DNA of 64,000 nucleotides from CAYWKS01 sp964458935. GTDB taxonomy: Bacteria; Planctomycetota; Phycisphaerae; Phycisphaerales; Zrk34. Location: positions 1 to 64,000 of the forward strand of contig CAYWKS010000003.1 of assembly GCA_964458935.1 (NCBI GenBank), written 5' to 3'. This document shows positions 36,537 to 44,902 of this stretch, piece after piece. The translations under genes and the position numbers were made by a program. The notes beneath the pieces are model-generated. The model saw only the letters and a list, made by a program, of their open reading frames with translations, was not told the DNA's origin and did not search any database. Every line of letters begins with the position of its first letter. Within the stretch, counting starts at the first letter, position 1.

Positions 36537-37415
36537 ATGCGGTTCACGAAGATGCACGGCGCCGGCAACGACTACGTCTACGTCAACTGCTTCGACCAAG
36601 CAGTGAACGACCCGGCCGCCGTTGCGCCGCGGATCAGCGATCGGCACTTCGGCGTGGGCGCCGACGGGCTGATCCTCGTCGAACCGCCGGGCAACGGCGT
36701 GGACGCGCATGTTCGCATGCGGATATTCAACGCCGACGGGTCCGAGGCGGAGATGTGCGGCAACGGCATCCGCTGCGTGGCCAAGCTCGCGCACGACCGC
36801 GGGCTCACCGACGCCAGGCCGATGCGCGTCCAGACCGCCGCGGGCGTGCTGAGCATCGACTACCAGCTCGACGAGCGGGGCGAGGTCATGACCGCCACGG
36901 TCGACATGGGCGAGCCGATCATCGAGCCCGAGCGCGTGCCGGTGAACGTCGCCAAGATCCAGCCGGGTGAGAAGGAGCACGTGTATCGCGTGCCGCTGGC
37001 CGGGTATGAGGGCCGCGACAGCCTGCCGGCGACGTTCGTCTCGATGGGCAACCCCCACGCGGTGGTGTTCGTCGATCGCGTGGACGGCCAGACCCGGGAG
37101 CGGCAACTCGAATGGGGCCGGTTCATGGAACGGCACAGCGCCTTTCCCAACCGCATGAACGTCCATTTCGTGCAGGTGCTCAGCCCGCAGGAAGTCAACG
37201 TGCTGCACTGGGAGCGCGGCAGCGGCGCAACGCTCGCCTGCGGGACCGGCGCGTGCGCCGTCGCCGTCGCCGGCGCGATGACCGGACGAACCGCGCGACT
37301 GCTCACCGCGCACCTGCCCGGCGGCGACCTCACGCTCGAATGGCGCGAGCTGGACAACCGCGTCTACATGACCGGCCCGGCCGTCGAAGTCTTCTGCGGT
37401 GACTGGCGCGGCTGA
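36537..37415 (+). CDS. dapF: Diaminopimelate epimerase
   Basis: Converts LL- to meso-diaminopimelate for lysine and peptidoglycan synthesis; 292 aa. Both active-site cysteines are present, in EMCGNGIRC and LACGTGACAVAV, along with MHGAGNDYVYV at the N-terminus and FVSMGNPHAV. Its presence supports a meso-DAP cell wall, in line with current findings that Planctomycetota have peptidoglycan. The start is fixed by the family N-terminus MRFTKMHG. No other dap gene is near. Confidence 0.96.
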   Translation: MRFTKMHGAGNDYVYVNCFDQAVNDPAAVAPRISDRHFGVGADGLILVEPPGNGVDAHVRMRIFNADGSEAEMCGNGIRCVAKLAHDRGLTDARPMRVQTAAGVLSIDYQLDERGEVMTATVDMGEPIIEPERVPVNVAKIQPGEKEHVYRVPLAGYEGRDSLPATFVSMGNPHAVVFVDRVDGQTRERQLEWGRFMERHSAFPNRMNVHFVQVLSPQEVNVLHWERGSGATLACGTGACAVAVAGAMTGRTARLLTAHLPGGDLTLEWRELDNRVYMTGPAVEVFCGDWRG

Positions 37416-37429
37416 GCACCGCCCCAGGC

Positions 37430-37705
37430 TCAGCGCACCAAGCGCTCCCACCATCGCACGTAGTCATTCAGCAGTTCCGCTCCGGGCAGCTCCGCCTCAT
37501 GCCACCACTCGAGCGGCCGGTAGACGGCTTGAATACCGTCCCGGACCCACCCGCGATGACTGCCCGCCGCCTCGAACACCAAGATCGCGGGGCCGATGCT
37601 CAGCACGTACAGCACCAGGAGCAACAGCACGGTGGCCGCCGCGATGACGATCCGCGTCGCCCAAGTGCTGCGACGGGTGTCCGGGACAGTCTCGTGATCG
37701 GGCAT
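37430..37705 (-). CDS. Small single-span membrane protein
   Basis: A 91-aa protein with a hydrophilic N-terminus of about 18 residues and one strong membrane helix (IVIAAATVLLLLVLYVLSIGPAI). A Trp-rich periplasmic tail follows (YRPLEWWHEAELPGAELLNDYVRWWERLVR). Not recognised. ATG 37705 has a purine-rich GGGGG four bases upstream, better than the upstream in-frame ATGs. It lies 61 bases after the next gene on the same strand; together with the LarC2-like gene the three may form one unit. Confidence 0.6.
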   Translation of the reverse strand: MPDHETVPDTRRSTWATRIVIAAATVLLLLVLYVLSIGPAILVFEAAGSHRGWVRDGIQAVYRPLEWWHEAELPGAELLNDYVRWWERLVR

Positions 37706-37766
37706 GAGGCCCCCTTTCTTGTGGCGCCCCGCCGGGCCATCCGCCATCAGTGAACGCCAGTCGTCT

Positions 37767-38282
37767 TCACTTCTGCCGCAACGCAAGGATCAGTTCGACC
37801 TTGCCGACGTGCTCGTCCAGTTGCCGGGCGATCTCGCCGGAATCGTTGCCCTCGTCGGCGAGCCGATAGACGTCGCACGTGAGCGGGTCGGCCGGACCGG
37901 CATCGGGGGAGTCGCTGCCGTTGTTCGCCGGTGTCGAAGCCGGGTCCGCGGCTTCGCGAGGCGGTTGATGCACGCGGCCATTCAACTGTTCGATGCGCTT
38001 GTCGGCCTCTTGGATCAGCCGTTCGAGCTTGGCGCTCTTGTTGTCGAGTTGGGCGCTGAAGCGGCGGGTCAGCTCTTCGAGCTCGACCATCATGGTGCGC
38101 AGGTCGTTGCGCATGCCGCCCATCTGCTTGTCGCGCTCCAGCCGTTCACGCGGCGCGATCGGGGCGGCGCCCGAGTCGCGGCGACGCCGGACGTTGATGA
38201 AGATGATGGTGCCCAACAGCGCCAAGCCCAGGAGCATGAGCGTCATGGGCATGGGGTCCAGCGACAGCGCGAGCAGGTTCAT
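37767..38282 (-). CDS. Membrane-anchored coiled-coil protein with C-terminal HTH
   Basis: A 171-aa protein: one N-terminal membrane helix (MTLMLLGLALLGTIIFINV), a basic stop-transfer, a long coiled coil (about 50-110: RNDLRTMMVELEELTRRFSAQLDNK...), a Pro/Ala-rich linker and a short C-terminal helical pair (VYRLADEGNDSGEIARQLDEHVGKVELILALRQK). That pair has the shape of the HTH-like tail of YlxL/DUF6115-type proteins. Function unknown. Start 38282 has GGGAGGG upstream and overlaps the LarC2 gene stop (ATGA). Confidence 0.65.
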   Translation of the reverse strand: MNLLALSLDPMPMTLMLLGLALLGTIIFINVRRRRDSGAAPIAPRERLERDKQMGGMRNDLRTMMVELEELTRRFSAQLDNKSAKLERLIQEADKRIEQLNGRVHQPPREAADPASTPANNGSDSPDAGPADPLTCDVYRLADEGNDSGEIARQLDEHVGKVELILALRQK

Positions 38283-38752
38283 GGCCGGCCCTCCCGGGCG
38301 CACCGGCACCAGGCCGCCATCCCCGCCGCGATCACCTCGCGGACCGGCACGCCGCTCGCCTCGGCCAGCGCCGCGGCATCGGCGAACTCGACCTTCGCCG
38401 TGACGTCGCGCCCGTTGGCCGAGCCGACCTTGATCCGCACCTCGCCGTGCTCGGTGGCCACGGTCTCATGCCGGCGGTCGAGCTCGAGCCGGTCCCACGT
38501 GCGATACCTCACACCCAACGAACCGGTCAGCTCGATCAGGCGACGGGTCAACGGCTCGCGGTCCCCCGGCCGGCAGAGCAGCGACAGGCACACGCCCGGC
38601 CGGCCCTTCTTCATCGCGATGGGCGTTGTCCACGCGTCCAGCGCCCCGGCGGCGAGCACCGCGTCGACCGCCGCGCCCACCACCTCGCCTGACACGTCGT
38701 CGAGGTTGACGGCGATCTCAACGACCTGTGCGGCTGGGTGAGCGTCGGCCAT
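38279..38752 (-). CDS. Stand-alone LarC C-terminal (LarC2-like) domain protein
   Basis: A 157-aa protein matching only the C-terminal half of LarC (DUF111), the CTP-dependent nickel insertase that builds the nickel-pincer cofactor of lactate racemase. The hallmark stretch is present: NLDDVSGEVVGAAVDAVLAAGALDAWTTPIAMKKGRPGV, followed by the LCRPGD...LTRRLIELTGSLGVR region. In Lactiplantibacillus the full protein arises by ribosomal frameshifting between larC1 and larC2. Here nothing resembling LarC1 lies upstream: the next gene is divergent tilS, 43 bases away. Either it works alone, partners with a LarC1 elsewhere, or is a remnant. No larA, larB or larE is near. Confidence 0.78.
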   Translation of the reverse strand: MADAHPAAQVVEIAVNLDDVSGEVVGAAVDAVLAAGALDAWTTPIAMKKGRPGVCLSLLCRPGDREPLTRRLIELTGSLGVRYRTWDRLELDRRHETVATEHGEVRIKVGSANGRDVTAKVEFADAAALAEASGVPVREVIAAGMAAWCRCAREGRP

Positions 38753-38782
38753 CCGTGGAAGTTCGCCAGGTCAGGGGATTGA

Positions 38783-38795
38783 TAAGATAGCAACC
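38783..38795 (+). promoter_or_regulatory. Putative leaderless tilS promoter
   Basis: TAAGAT (38783-38788) with seven bases to the GTG start. Lies in the 43-base divergent gap with the LarC2-like gene. Confidence 0.4.
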
Positions 38796-39812
38796 GTGGA
38801 CACGCCCCCTATTCTAATCCGCCGCCATGATTTCGTTAAGCGTCTGGAAGACGGCTTGCACCGGTGCGGCGTGGCGGCGGGCGATCGGCTGGTCGTCGCG
38901 GTCAGCGGCGGGGCCGACTCGGTCGCCCTGCTCACCGGCCTGGTTGGCCTGGCGTCGCTGGACAAGTGGGCGCTGGACCTGCACGTGGGGCACGTTCATC
39001 ACCATCTCCGCGATGCGGCCGACGACGAAGCCGCTTGCGTCGCCTCGCTCGCCGAAGCGTCGGGCCTGCCCCTTCATCACCGGGACATCTACCCGGCGGA
39101 CCAGCCGGGCAACCTTGAATCCAATGCGCGTCGGATGCGCTACGCCGCCCTCGCGGACGTGGCGGCGGGCATCGACGCCGAGGCGGTCGCCACGGCCCAC
39201 CACGCCGACGATCAACTGGAGACGATGCTCATGCGGCTGGTCCGCGGGGCGTCCCCTGGGGGGCTGGCGGGGATCGCCGAGCGGACGCAACTGGTGGGCG
39301 CGACGGTCGTCCGGCCGATGCTGGGCGTGGATCACCACGCGGCGGTGGCGTTCTGTGAGGAGGCGGGCCAGGCCTGGCACGAGGACGCGACCAACGCCGA
39401 CGTGTCACGGTGGCGGGCGAGGCTGCGGGTCGAGGTGCTGCCGGTGTTGCGGTCGATGAAGCCCGACGCGGCGATCAAGGCGTCCGACGCCGCCCGGCGG
39501 CTGCGGCGGGTCGATCGCGTGACCCGGTCGTGGACGCGGCGGCTGCTCGCCCGTCATGCCCGGCGGGACGAGAGCGGCTGGCGGATCGATCGCGCCGCCG
39601 CGCGGCGGCTGAAGGCCGAACTGCTGAGGTGGCTCGTCCGCGCGGCAGCGCTGCACGCCGGCTGCCCGGCCGACCGACTCAACGACCCGACCCTGGAGCG
39701 GATCGTCGCCGCCGCCCGCGACGACAACGGTGAGACGCGACGCTTCGAGCTCTCAGGCGGCGTTGGCGTCGAGGTCGCACCCGATGCGATCCGACTGTCG
39801 CCCTCGCCATGA
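38796..39812 (+). CDS. tilS: tRNA(Ile)-lysidine synthetase
   Basis: Modifies C34 of the tRNA-Ile CAU anticodon to lysidine so it reads AUA; essential. 338 aa with the PP-loop AVSGGADSVALL (about residues 34-45), the HVHHHLRDAADDE region, and the TAHHADDQLETMLMRLVRGASPGGLAGI block typical of TilS. The C-terminal substrate-binding part is short compared with E. coli. It starts with GTG; the -10-like box seven bases upstream supports this start. Confidence 0.94.
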   Translation: MDTPPILIRRHDFVKRLEDGLHRCGVAAGDRLVVAVSGGADSVALLTGLVGLASLDKWALDLHVGHVHHHLRDAADDEAACVASLAEASGLPLHHRDIYPADQPGNLESNARRMRYAALADVAAGIDAEAVATAHHADDQLETMLMRLVRGASPGGLAGIAERTQLVGATVVRPMLGVDHHAAVAFCEEAGQAWHEDATNADVSRWRARLRVEVLPVLRSMKPDAAIKASDAARRLRRVDRVTRSWTRRLLARHARRDESGWRIDRAAARRLKAELLRWLVRAAALHAGCPADRLNDPTLERIVAAARDDNGETRRFELSGGVGVEVAPDAIRLSPSP

Positions 39813-39831
39813 AAGCCGCCCCACAGCTTGC

Positions 39832-39842
39832 TATGATCGCGC
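39832..39842 (+). promoter_or_regulatory. Putative thiS promoter
   Basis: ATGAAA (39809-39814), a 17-base spacer and TATGAT (39832-39837). The first ATG is five and the second ATG eight bases downstream, again a nearly leaderless arrangement. No TPP riboswitch is possible in the 30-base gap. Confidence 0.45.
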
Positions 39843-40046
39843 ATGATGAAGATCAACGTGAACGGAGAACCCCGGGAACTGCCCGAGGGCACGACCGTCG
39901 CCGACCTGTTGCGCGAGTTGGACCTCGCCGACAAGCCCGTCGCGGTCGAGGTCAACCGTGAGGTCGTCGCCAAGCGGATGCACGCCGAGCACACGCTCAC
40001 CGATGGCGACGCGATCGAGATGGTCACGCTCGTCGGCGGCGGGTGA
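39843..40046 (+). CDS. thiS: Sulfur carrier protein ThiS
   Basis: Ubiquitin-like 67-aa sulfur carrier for thiazole synthesis. Pattern [22 protein letters not shown] and the end TLVGGG are typical. The C-terminal Gly-Gly is adenylated and thiocarboxylated, here followed by one extra Gly. Two tandem ATGs (39843, 39846) are possible starts. Followed by thiG; a ThiF-like activating enzyme is encoded at 55857-56933. Confidence 0.93.
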   Translation: MMKINVNGEPRELPEGTTVADLLRELDLADKPVAVEVNREVVAKRMHAEHTLTDGDAIEMVTLVGGG

Positions 40047-40141
40047 GCCGTTCGCGGACCCCGGTGGTTGCATGGGGCATGCGATCAGCAAGGCAAGCAG
40101 TCGGCATGCGGCACCCGGTTCAGCACATGCACATGAGCACT

Positions 40142-40975
40142 ATGGCCAACGCAATGGACACACCACTGATCCTCGGCGGCAAGCGATTCGCCTCGCGGCT
40201 GATCGTGGGCACGGGCAAGTACCCGACGTATGAGCTGATGCAGGAAGCACTCGACGCCAGCGGCGCCGAGGTCGTCACGGTCGCCGTGCGGCGCGAGCGG
40301 CTGGTCGATGACCAGGGCCGCAGCCTCCTCGAGTTCATCGACACGTCGCGGTACACGATCCTGCCGAACACGGCCGGGTGCTTCAACGCCGATGATGCGG
40401 TGCGCGTGGCCCGGCTCGGCCGCGAGCTCCTCGACCAGCTCGACAACCCCGGCAAGGACTGGGTCAAGCTCGAAGTGCTGGGCGACCGCAAGACGCTGCT
40501 GCCCGATCCGCAGGGCACGCTCGAAGCGACGAAGCAGCTCGTCGCCGATGGATTTCAGGTCCTCTGCTACACCAGCGACGATCCGGTCATGGCCGCACGG
40601 ATCAAGGACGCCGGCGCGACCAGCGTCATGCCCGCCGGCTCGCCGATCGGCTCGGGCCAGGGCGTGCTCAACCCCAACAACATCCGCATCACCCTCGAAC
40701 TCCTCAAGGAACAGGACCCCGACTACCCGGTCATTGTCGATGCGGGCGTAGGTACGGCCAGCGATGTGACCATCGCCATGGAACTCGGCGCCGACGGCGT
40801 GCTGCTGAACACCGGCATCGCCCATGCGACCGACTGCGTGAAGATGGCGCACGCGATGCGTCACGCCTGCGCCGCCGGCCGCCTCGCCGCGCTGGCCGGC
40901 CGCATCGACAAGAAACTCTACGCCACCGCGTCCAGCCCCTGGACCGGCGTGATCAGTTATATTCCAGGGGAATAA
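40142..40975 (+). CDS. thiG: Thiazole synthase
   Basis: Forms the thiazole phosphate of thiamine from deoxyxylulose-5-phosphate, the ThiS thiocarboxylate and dehydroglycine. The 277-aa TIM barrel shows [11 protein letters not shown], the Schiff-base Lys in WVKLEVLGD, and [28 protein letters not shown]. The start is uncertain. The frame opens with a GTG at 40043 overlapping the thiS stop (GTGA), which would add 33 unconserved residues. ATG 40142 and ATG 40154 fall just before the conserved region and have no Shine-Dalgarno. If 40043 is used, coupling to thiS would be tight. Confidence 0.93.
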   Translation: MANAMDTPLILGGKRFASRLIVGTGKYPTYELMQEALDASGAEVVTVAVRRERLVDDQGRSLLEFIDTSRYTILPNTAGCFNADDAVRVARLGRELLDQLDNPGKDWVKLEVLGDRKTLLPDPQGTLEATKQLVADGFQVLCYTSDDPVMAARIKDAGATSVMPAGSPIGSGQGVLNPNNIRITLELLKEQDPDYPVIVDAGVGTASDVTIAMELGADGVLLNTGIAHATDCVKMAHAMRHACAAGRLAALAGRIDKKLYATASSPWTGVISYIPGE

Positions 40976-41003
40976 TCGTACACCATCGACCGAGGGACAG
41001 AAG

Positions 41004-41858
41004 ATGACATTCCGGCTACTGCAATACGCGACGCTCAGCGTCTGCTTACTGTTCAACGGCTGCGGCGAAGAGGCCTCCATCCCGCACCCCGGTGATCCGG
41101 AAGTCCGCGAGCACCTGCTTGGGATCATCGACCGGATGAACCGGGCGGGCTACGACCTTGACAAGGCGACCCTTGACTCCCTCCGGTTGCCCGAGATCGT
41201 CTATGCACGCCGAAAGCAGGCGCAACTGCTTGGAAGGGATCCGGACAGCAAGCCATCGCCTGAAATGGTCAAATGGATTCGCAGCCAGGGGCCGATGTTC
41301 TCGGGCGACGCCCCGATCAGCGTGGATATGCACGCCAACTGGGTGCGCCTGGAGCAGAAAGTTGCCGATGACGATGGCGATGGTGTGAAGTGGCATATCG
41401 CGTACTTTCTGCATCGCGACAAGCGGTGGTGGTGCGTGGAACGCGCGATCAGCGGCTCCGCGCCGCAAGCGGGGCCCGTGTCCGTCGCGTTCGCCGATGC
41501 CATGAGCTACTGGCCCGATCACATCGAAGATTACTTCTTCCTGCCCGAGGTCGAACTCGTGGGGGAATGGGCGGGCCCGGAATCGAACGGCAGGCGGCCG
41601 CTGTCACTCTCGGTCGCGAACCGAAGCGACCAGACGATTTCGTCTCATGCCATGCGGCGTTGGTTCACCAGTATCAATTGCGTCGTCGGCGACATGACGT
41701 ACTCGGTTGGCAATACGGAGCCGACAGCATTTGGGCCGCTGAAGCCCGGACAAAGCAGAAACCTGGGCGTCCATGCTGTTCGAGTATCCAATGAATCGGA
41801 AGACCGGCTCATCATGTATGTCAACCAGTACGCCGTGACTATTCATGGTGACCAATAG
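41004..41858 (+). CDS. Predicted lipoprotein, unknown function
   Basis: A 284-aa exported protein with signal-peptide and lipobox-like sequence (LLQYATLSVCLLFNGC). The mature part is acidic and mixed alpha/beta without recognised domains. The last 90 residues (LSLSVANRSDQTISSHAMRRWFTSINC... FGPLKPGQSRNLGVHA) look like an immunoglobulin-type beta-sandwich. GC content is visibly lower than in neighbours, perhaps a sign of relaxed selection or recent arrival. A purine-rich GGGACAGAAG precedes the ATG. Confidence 0.6.
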   Translation: MTFRLLQYATLSVCLLFNGCGEEASIPHPGDPEVREHLLGIIDRMNRAGYDLDKATLDSLRLPEIVYARRKQAQLLGRDPDSKPSPEMVKWIRSQGPMFSGDAPISVDMHANWVRLEQKVADDDGDGVKWHIAYFLHRDKRWWCVERAISGSAPQAGPVSVAFADAMSYWPDHIEDYFFLPEVELVGEWAGPESNGRRPLSLSVANRSDQTISSHAMRRWFTSINCVVGDMTYSVGNTEPTAFGPLKPGQSRNLGVHAVRVSNESEDRLIMYVNQYAVTIHGDQ

Positions 41859-41890
41859 CATCCGATCGGCGCCGGCCCTGACCCAACGAA

Positions 41891-41920
41891 CAGCCCCGCC
41901 GGGGAGGTCCGACGGGGCTG
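41891..41920. terminator. Bidirectional hairpin terminator
   Basis: An 8-bp GC stem (CAGCCCCG / CGGGGCTG, 14-base loop) in the convergent gap between the lipoprotein and outer-membrane genes, without a clear T-run. Confidence 0.55.
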
Positions 41921-42043
41921 CGGAGACGGTCTTGGACGGTGCGATGAACGTTGGAGTATCTCACCGCGTGTCCGACGACCCAAATTGAACGACGTCGTGG
42001 CCGGCTATACGCCCGACGCGACGCCGGGGTTCAGTGCCGGTGA

Positions 42044-43015
42044 TCAATACTCCATCGAGATGCCGAACACGCCGTACACCTCGACGTCGGAATCTTCACC
42101 GATGACGCCGAACTGATTGGGACCGCTGATCTCCTGGGTGCTGTCACCGAGGACGATGGCGTGGACGCCGGCATAGGCGGACCACGACCCGAACTCCTGC
42201 GGCATGAAGCTCAGCGGCGTGGAGACCTCGGCGCCGAAGTCGACGAAGCCGAAGGCCTCATCATCGCCGGTGCCATCCTCGTAGTAGTCGTCGAGGCTGA
42301 ACCCGAGGGTGACGGGGATGGTCAGGTCGACGGGCATGTCCTCGGAGGGGAGGATGGTGAAGCCGGGGGCAACGCCGAACTCCAGGTAGGTGCCGAGCTC
42401 GCCGCCGGGGCCGAGCGCGTCCGACCCGCCGCCGGTCTCACGGACGACCATGATGTAAGGCGCGAACCCGGTCCAGCCCTCCATGGGCTCGCCCCAGAGA
42501 CCGCTGTCGTCGAAGCTGAGGGTGATGTCGATTTCCTCGGCGAAGATATCGCCGAATGCGGGCCCGAGCAGCGAGACGTAGGCAACATCGAGGGCGAAGC
42601 CGGCGGGCAGCGCGAAGCTGGCGCCGACGTACCAGTCGGTTTCGAAGAAGCCGGTCTGGTCACCCTCGTTGGTGCCGTCGGGCGGGGTGGTGGTGTCGGC
42701 GATGAAGCTGTTGCTGTGGATGGAGTTCCACACGCCGCCGTAGAGGTCCAGCCAGTCCATGCCCACGGGGGCCATGTTCAGGCCGACCTCGATGTAGGGC
42801 TGGGCGATGAAGCCCTGGTTCTCCTGGGCGATGCCGCGGAACCAGTACTGACTGACGAAGTCGACGCCACCGGCGAGGCTGACGGCCCCGGTGTTGACGG
42901 GCGCATCTTCCTGGGCGCGAGCCGTCGAGAAAGTGCTGAGGGTCAGCGCCGCAGCGAACACCGCTGCGAGGCCGATACGGCCGAGCCGTGCGTCCCCATT
43001 TCGTCCATGAGTCAT
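42044..43015 (-). CDS. Outer-membrane beta-barrel protein, TIGR02001/Gcw_chp-like
   Basis: A 323-aa exported protein with a signal peptide ending ARAQ. The mature protein alternates short amphipathic beta strands and ends in an aromatic residue, as expected of an outer-membrane barrel. It opens with GGVDFVSQYWFRGIAQENQGFIAQPYIEVGL, matching the SQYxxRG pattern of the TIGR02001/Gcw_chp family of uncharacterised outer-membrane proteins. It is very acidic. AAGGAG lies seven bases before the ATG. The upstream region contains a small hairpin (CGGTTT gcg AAACCG, 43035-43049) in the leader. Role unknown, perhaps a channel. Confidence 0.72.
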   Translation of the reverse strand: MTHGRNGDARLGRIGLAAVFAAALTLSTFSTARAQEDAPVNTGAVSLAGGVDFVSQYWFRGIAQENQGFIAQPYIEVGLNMAPVGMDWLDLYGGVWNSIHSNSFIADTTTPPDGTNEGDQTGFFETDWYVGASFALPAGFALDVAYVSLLGPAFGDIFAEEIDITLSFDDSGLWGEPMEGWTGFAPYIMVVRETGGGSDALGPGGELGTYLEFGVAPGFTILPSEDMPVDLTIPVTLGFSLDDYYEDGTGDDEAFGFVDFGAEVSTPLSFMPQEFGSWSAYAGVHAIVLGDSTQEISGPNQFGVIGEDSDVEVYGVFGISMEY

Positions 43016-43270
43016 GATGAGTCTCCTTGCAAACGGTTTGCGAAACCGAACACTGATACTTGATCCTGCGGCACCTCACCGCATGATCGACTGAACTGAT
43101 CGGCAAACGCCGTACCACATCCGAAGTACCGATCAATGAAGAGGCTTATCGGCCCCCGCGTAACGGAGAATTCACTTTTTGCCGGACCATTTTGCCTTAC
43201 TTCAGGCTTGGCAAGAATGATGGTTGGGAAGGCAGGAGGCCGCGATTTGCCCAATAAGCGGGCACGCCCG

Positions 43271-44776
43271 TCAACTCGGCCGCAGACCCCGCGAAAACTC
43301 CTGCACGCGCATCGAATGCTGCTTGCGCACCGAGTCCAGCGTCAGCCGGGGGATGCGGTACTGAGGCTTGTCCTCCGGTACGTTCGCGCAGTGCTCCTGC
43401 AGCACGGCGTAGACAAACTTGAACGCGTCGCGCGGCTGCTGCATCTGGTCCAGCGCATCGATGACATCCCGCTCGGTCACGTCCTCTTCGAACAGGTCGC
43501 TGAGTTGGATCGGCTCCACATCGGGCGGCTGGCAGGCCTGAAGCCGGCGTGAGCACAAGTCGTACAGCAGCGTCCCCGACCAGTTCAGCCGGTCGATCAG
43601 GTGCTGCTTATCGAGGCGGGCCTGCTGAAAAAACGGGCTCTCTTCCTTGGACAGCAGGTGGCGCAGCTCGATCGGCAACAGCAGCTTCACCCCCACGCCG
43701 TCCTGTTGCAGGAACTTGTTGTTGAACAGGGGCCAGATCAGTTTCTGCATCCGCTTGGGATCACCGGCGACGAAGGACGGCTCATCGATCCGGTCGACCA
43801 GCACGATGATCGACGCATAGCCGAACTCCTGCAAGACGCCGAGCAGGCGGCCGATCAACTGGTAGCGGCTGTCGGCGTCGCCGGGCTCGGGCAGGGGCTG
43901 GCCGGCCAGTTCCGCCGCGGGCATCTGGCCCAGCGCGGTGCTGAGCTGGCCGGTGGTCCGCTCGACCGCGTACATATCGCGGCGTACCCGTCGCGCGAGC
44001 GTCCACAGCCGCAACGAACGCCACCCCGTCACGCCCGCCAGGGCCAGGCCCGCCGCTGCGACCACGCCACTGACCAGCATCATGACCAGACCGTCCGAGC
44101 TGCCGATCCAGTGGCTGATCGCCAGGCCCGCGGCCACGAGGATCATCGCCACGCCCAGCCAGGCGCCCAGGCGGTTCCACGCGATCACGCCCAGCCGCAG
44201 CATCCGTCGAAGCCGTACCCACCGCGCGGCGATATTGCCATGCACCGGCTGGTCGTACAGCGCGGCGAGTTCGGCGAGATCGATCCGTTTCTGCCGCGGC
44301 ATCCGCCGTGCGGTCTTGGCCGGCTTGCCGCGTGTCGGCGCGGTTGCCTCATTGAGCAGCACGTCCATCAGCCGGGTCGTCGCCAGCGACAGGATCGCGT
44401 CCATGTGGTCGGCGAGGCGGACCTTCGTGAGCAGCCGATCCACGTCGCGGCCGGTGCCGTGCGCGTGAGCCAGGCGATCGAGGAACGGATTCAGGTCGTC
44501 GTACCGCACGACCCAAGCGAGCCGCTCGGTCCGCTCGGCGTTGTACCGCTCGATCCGCCGCTCGATCATCAGCCGCAGGGCGGTCTTGCCGCTGCCCTTC
44601 TCGCCGAAGACGACCGCCGCCCGGGGCCGGTCGGGCTGACCCAGCACCTTGTCGAAGTCCGGGTGGCTGGTGCCCTGGTCGAGCAGGCGCAGGAATACCG
44701 GATCGTCCCGCGCCTCCTCGGCGCTGAACGGGTTCTCGCGGATCGACCATTTCTCCAGCAGGGTCTGTATCTGCAT
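43271..44776 (-). CDS. Membrane-associated KAP-like P-loop ATPase
   Basis: A 501-aa P-loop NTPase. Walker A is VVFGEKGSGKTAL (about residues 55-67) and the Walker B-like strand is IIVLVDRIDEPS (about 325). Two adjacent membrane helices (about 207-225 and 229-250) are inserted between them, the arrangement seen in KAP NTPases where a helical hairpin interrupts the P-loop domain. The N-terminus MQIQTLLEKWSIRENPFSAEEA resembles the opening of ExeA/TniB-like ATPases. Downstream helical domains are unrecognised. ATG 44776 fits the domain start; the frame extends further upstream without support. Likely a membrane-tethered switch or envelope ATPase. Confidence 0.7.
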   Translation of the reverse strand: MQIQTLLEKWSIRENPFSAEEARDDPVFLRLLDQGTSHPDFDKVLGQPDRPRAAVVFGEKGSGKTALRLMIERRIERYNAERTERLAWVVRYDDLNPFLDRLAHAHGTGRDVDRLLTKVRLADHMDAILSLATTRLMDVLLNEATAPTRGKPAKTARRMPRQKRIDLAELAALYDQPVHGNIAARWVRLRRMLRLGVIAWNRLGAWLGVAMILVAAGLAISHWIGSSDGLVMMLVSGVVAAAGLALAGVTGWRSLRLWTLARRVRRDMYAVERTTGQLSTALGQMPAAELAGQPLPEPGDADSRYQLIGRLLGVLQEFGYASIIVLVDRIDEPSFVAGDPKRMQKLIWPLFNNKFLQQDGVGVKLLLPIELRHLLSKEESPFFQQARLDKQHLIDRLNWSGTLLYDLCSRRLQACQPPDVEPIQLSDLFEEDVTERDVIDALDQMQQPRDAFKFVYAVLQEHCANVPEDKPQYRIPRLTLDSVRKQHSMRVQEFSRGLRPS

Positions 44777-44889
44777 ACGCGGCTCGCGGCATGCATTAGA
44801 CCGCACAACCCCGCGCACGGCAACACCAATGGCCGGCCCGCAATACCTGCAGCCCCGCAACAATCATGGCACACCCGCGTACACACCGA

Positions 44890-44902
44890 TAGCATGTTCA
44901 TC
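44890..44902 (+). promoter_or_regulatory. Putative leaderless promoter of LolA-like gene
   Basis: ATGGCA (44866-44871), an 18-base spacer and TAGCAT (44890-44895). It is exactly seven bases before ATG 44903. Confidence 0.45.

Noticed and set aside
39813..39842. TPP riboswitch before thiS
   Set aside because: The gap is only 30 bases and no CTGAGA-type core is present.
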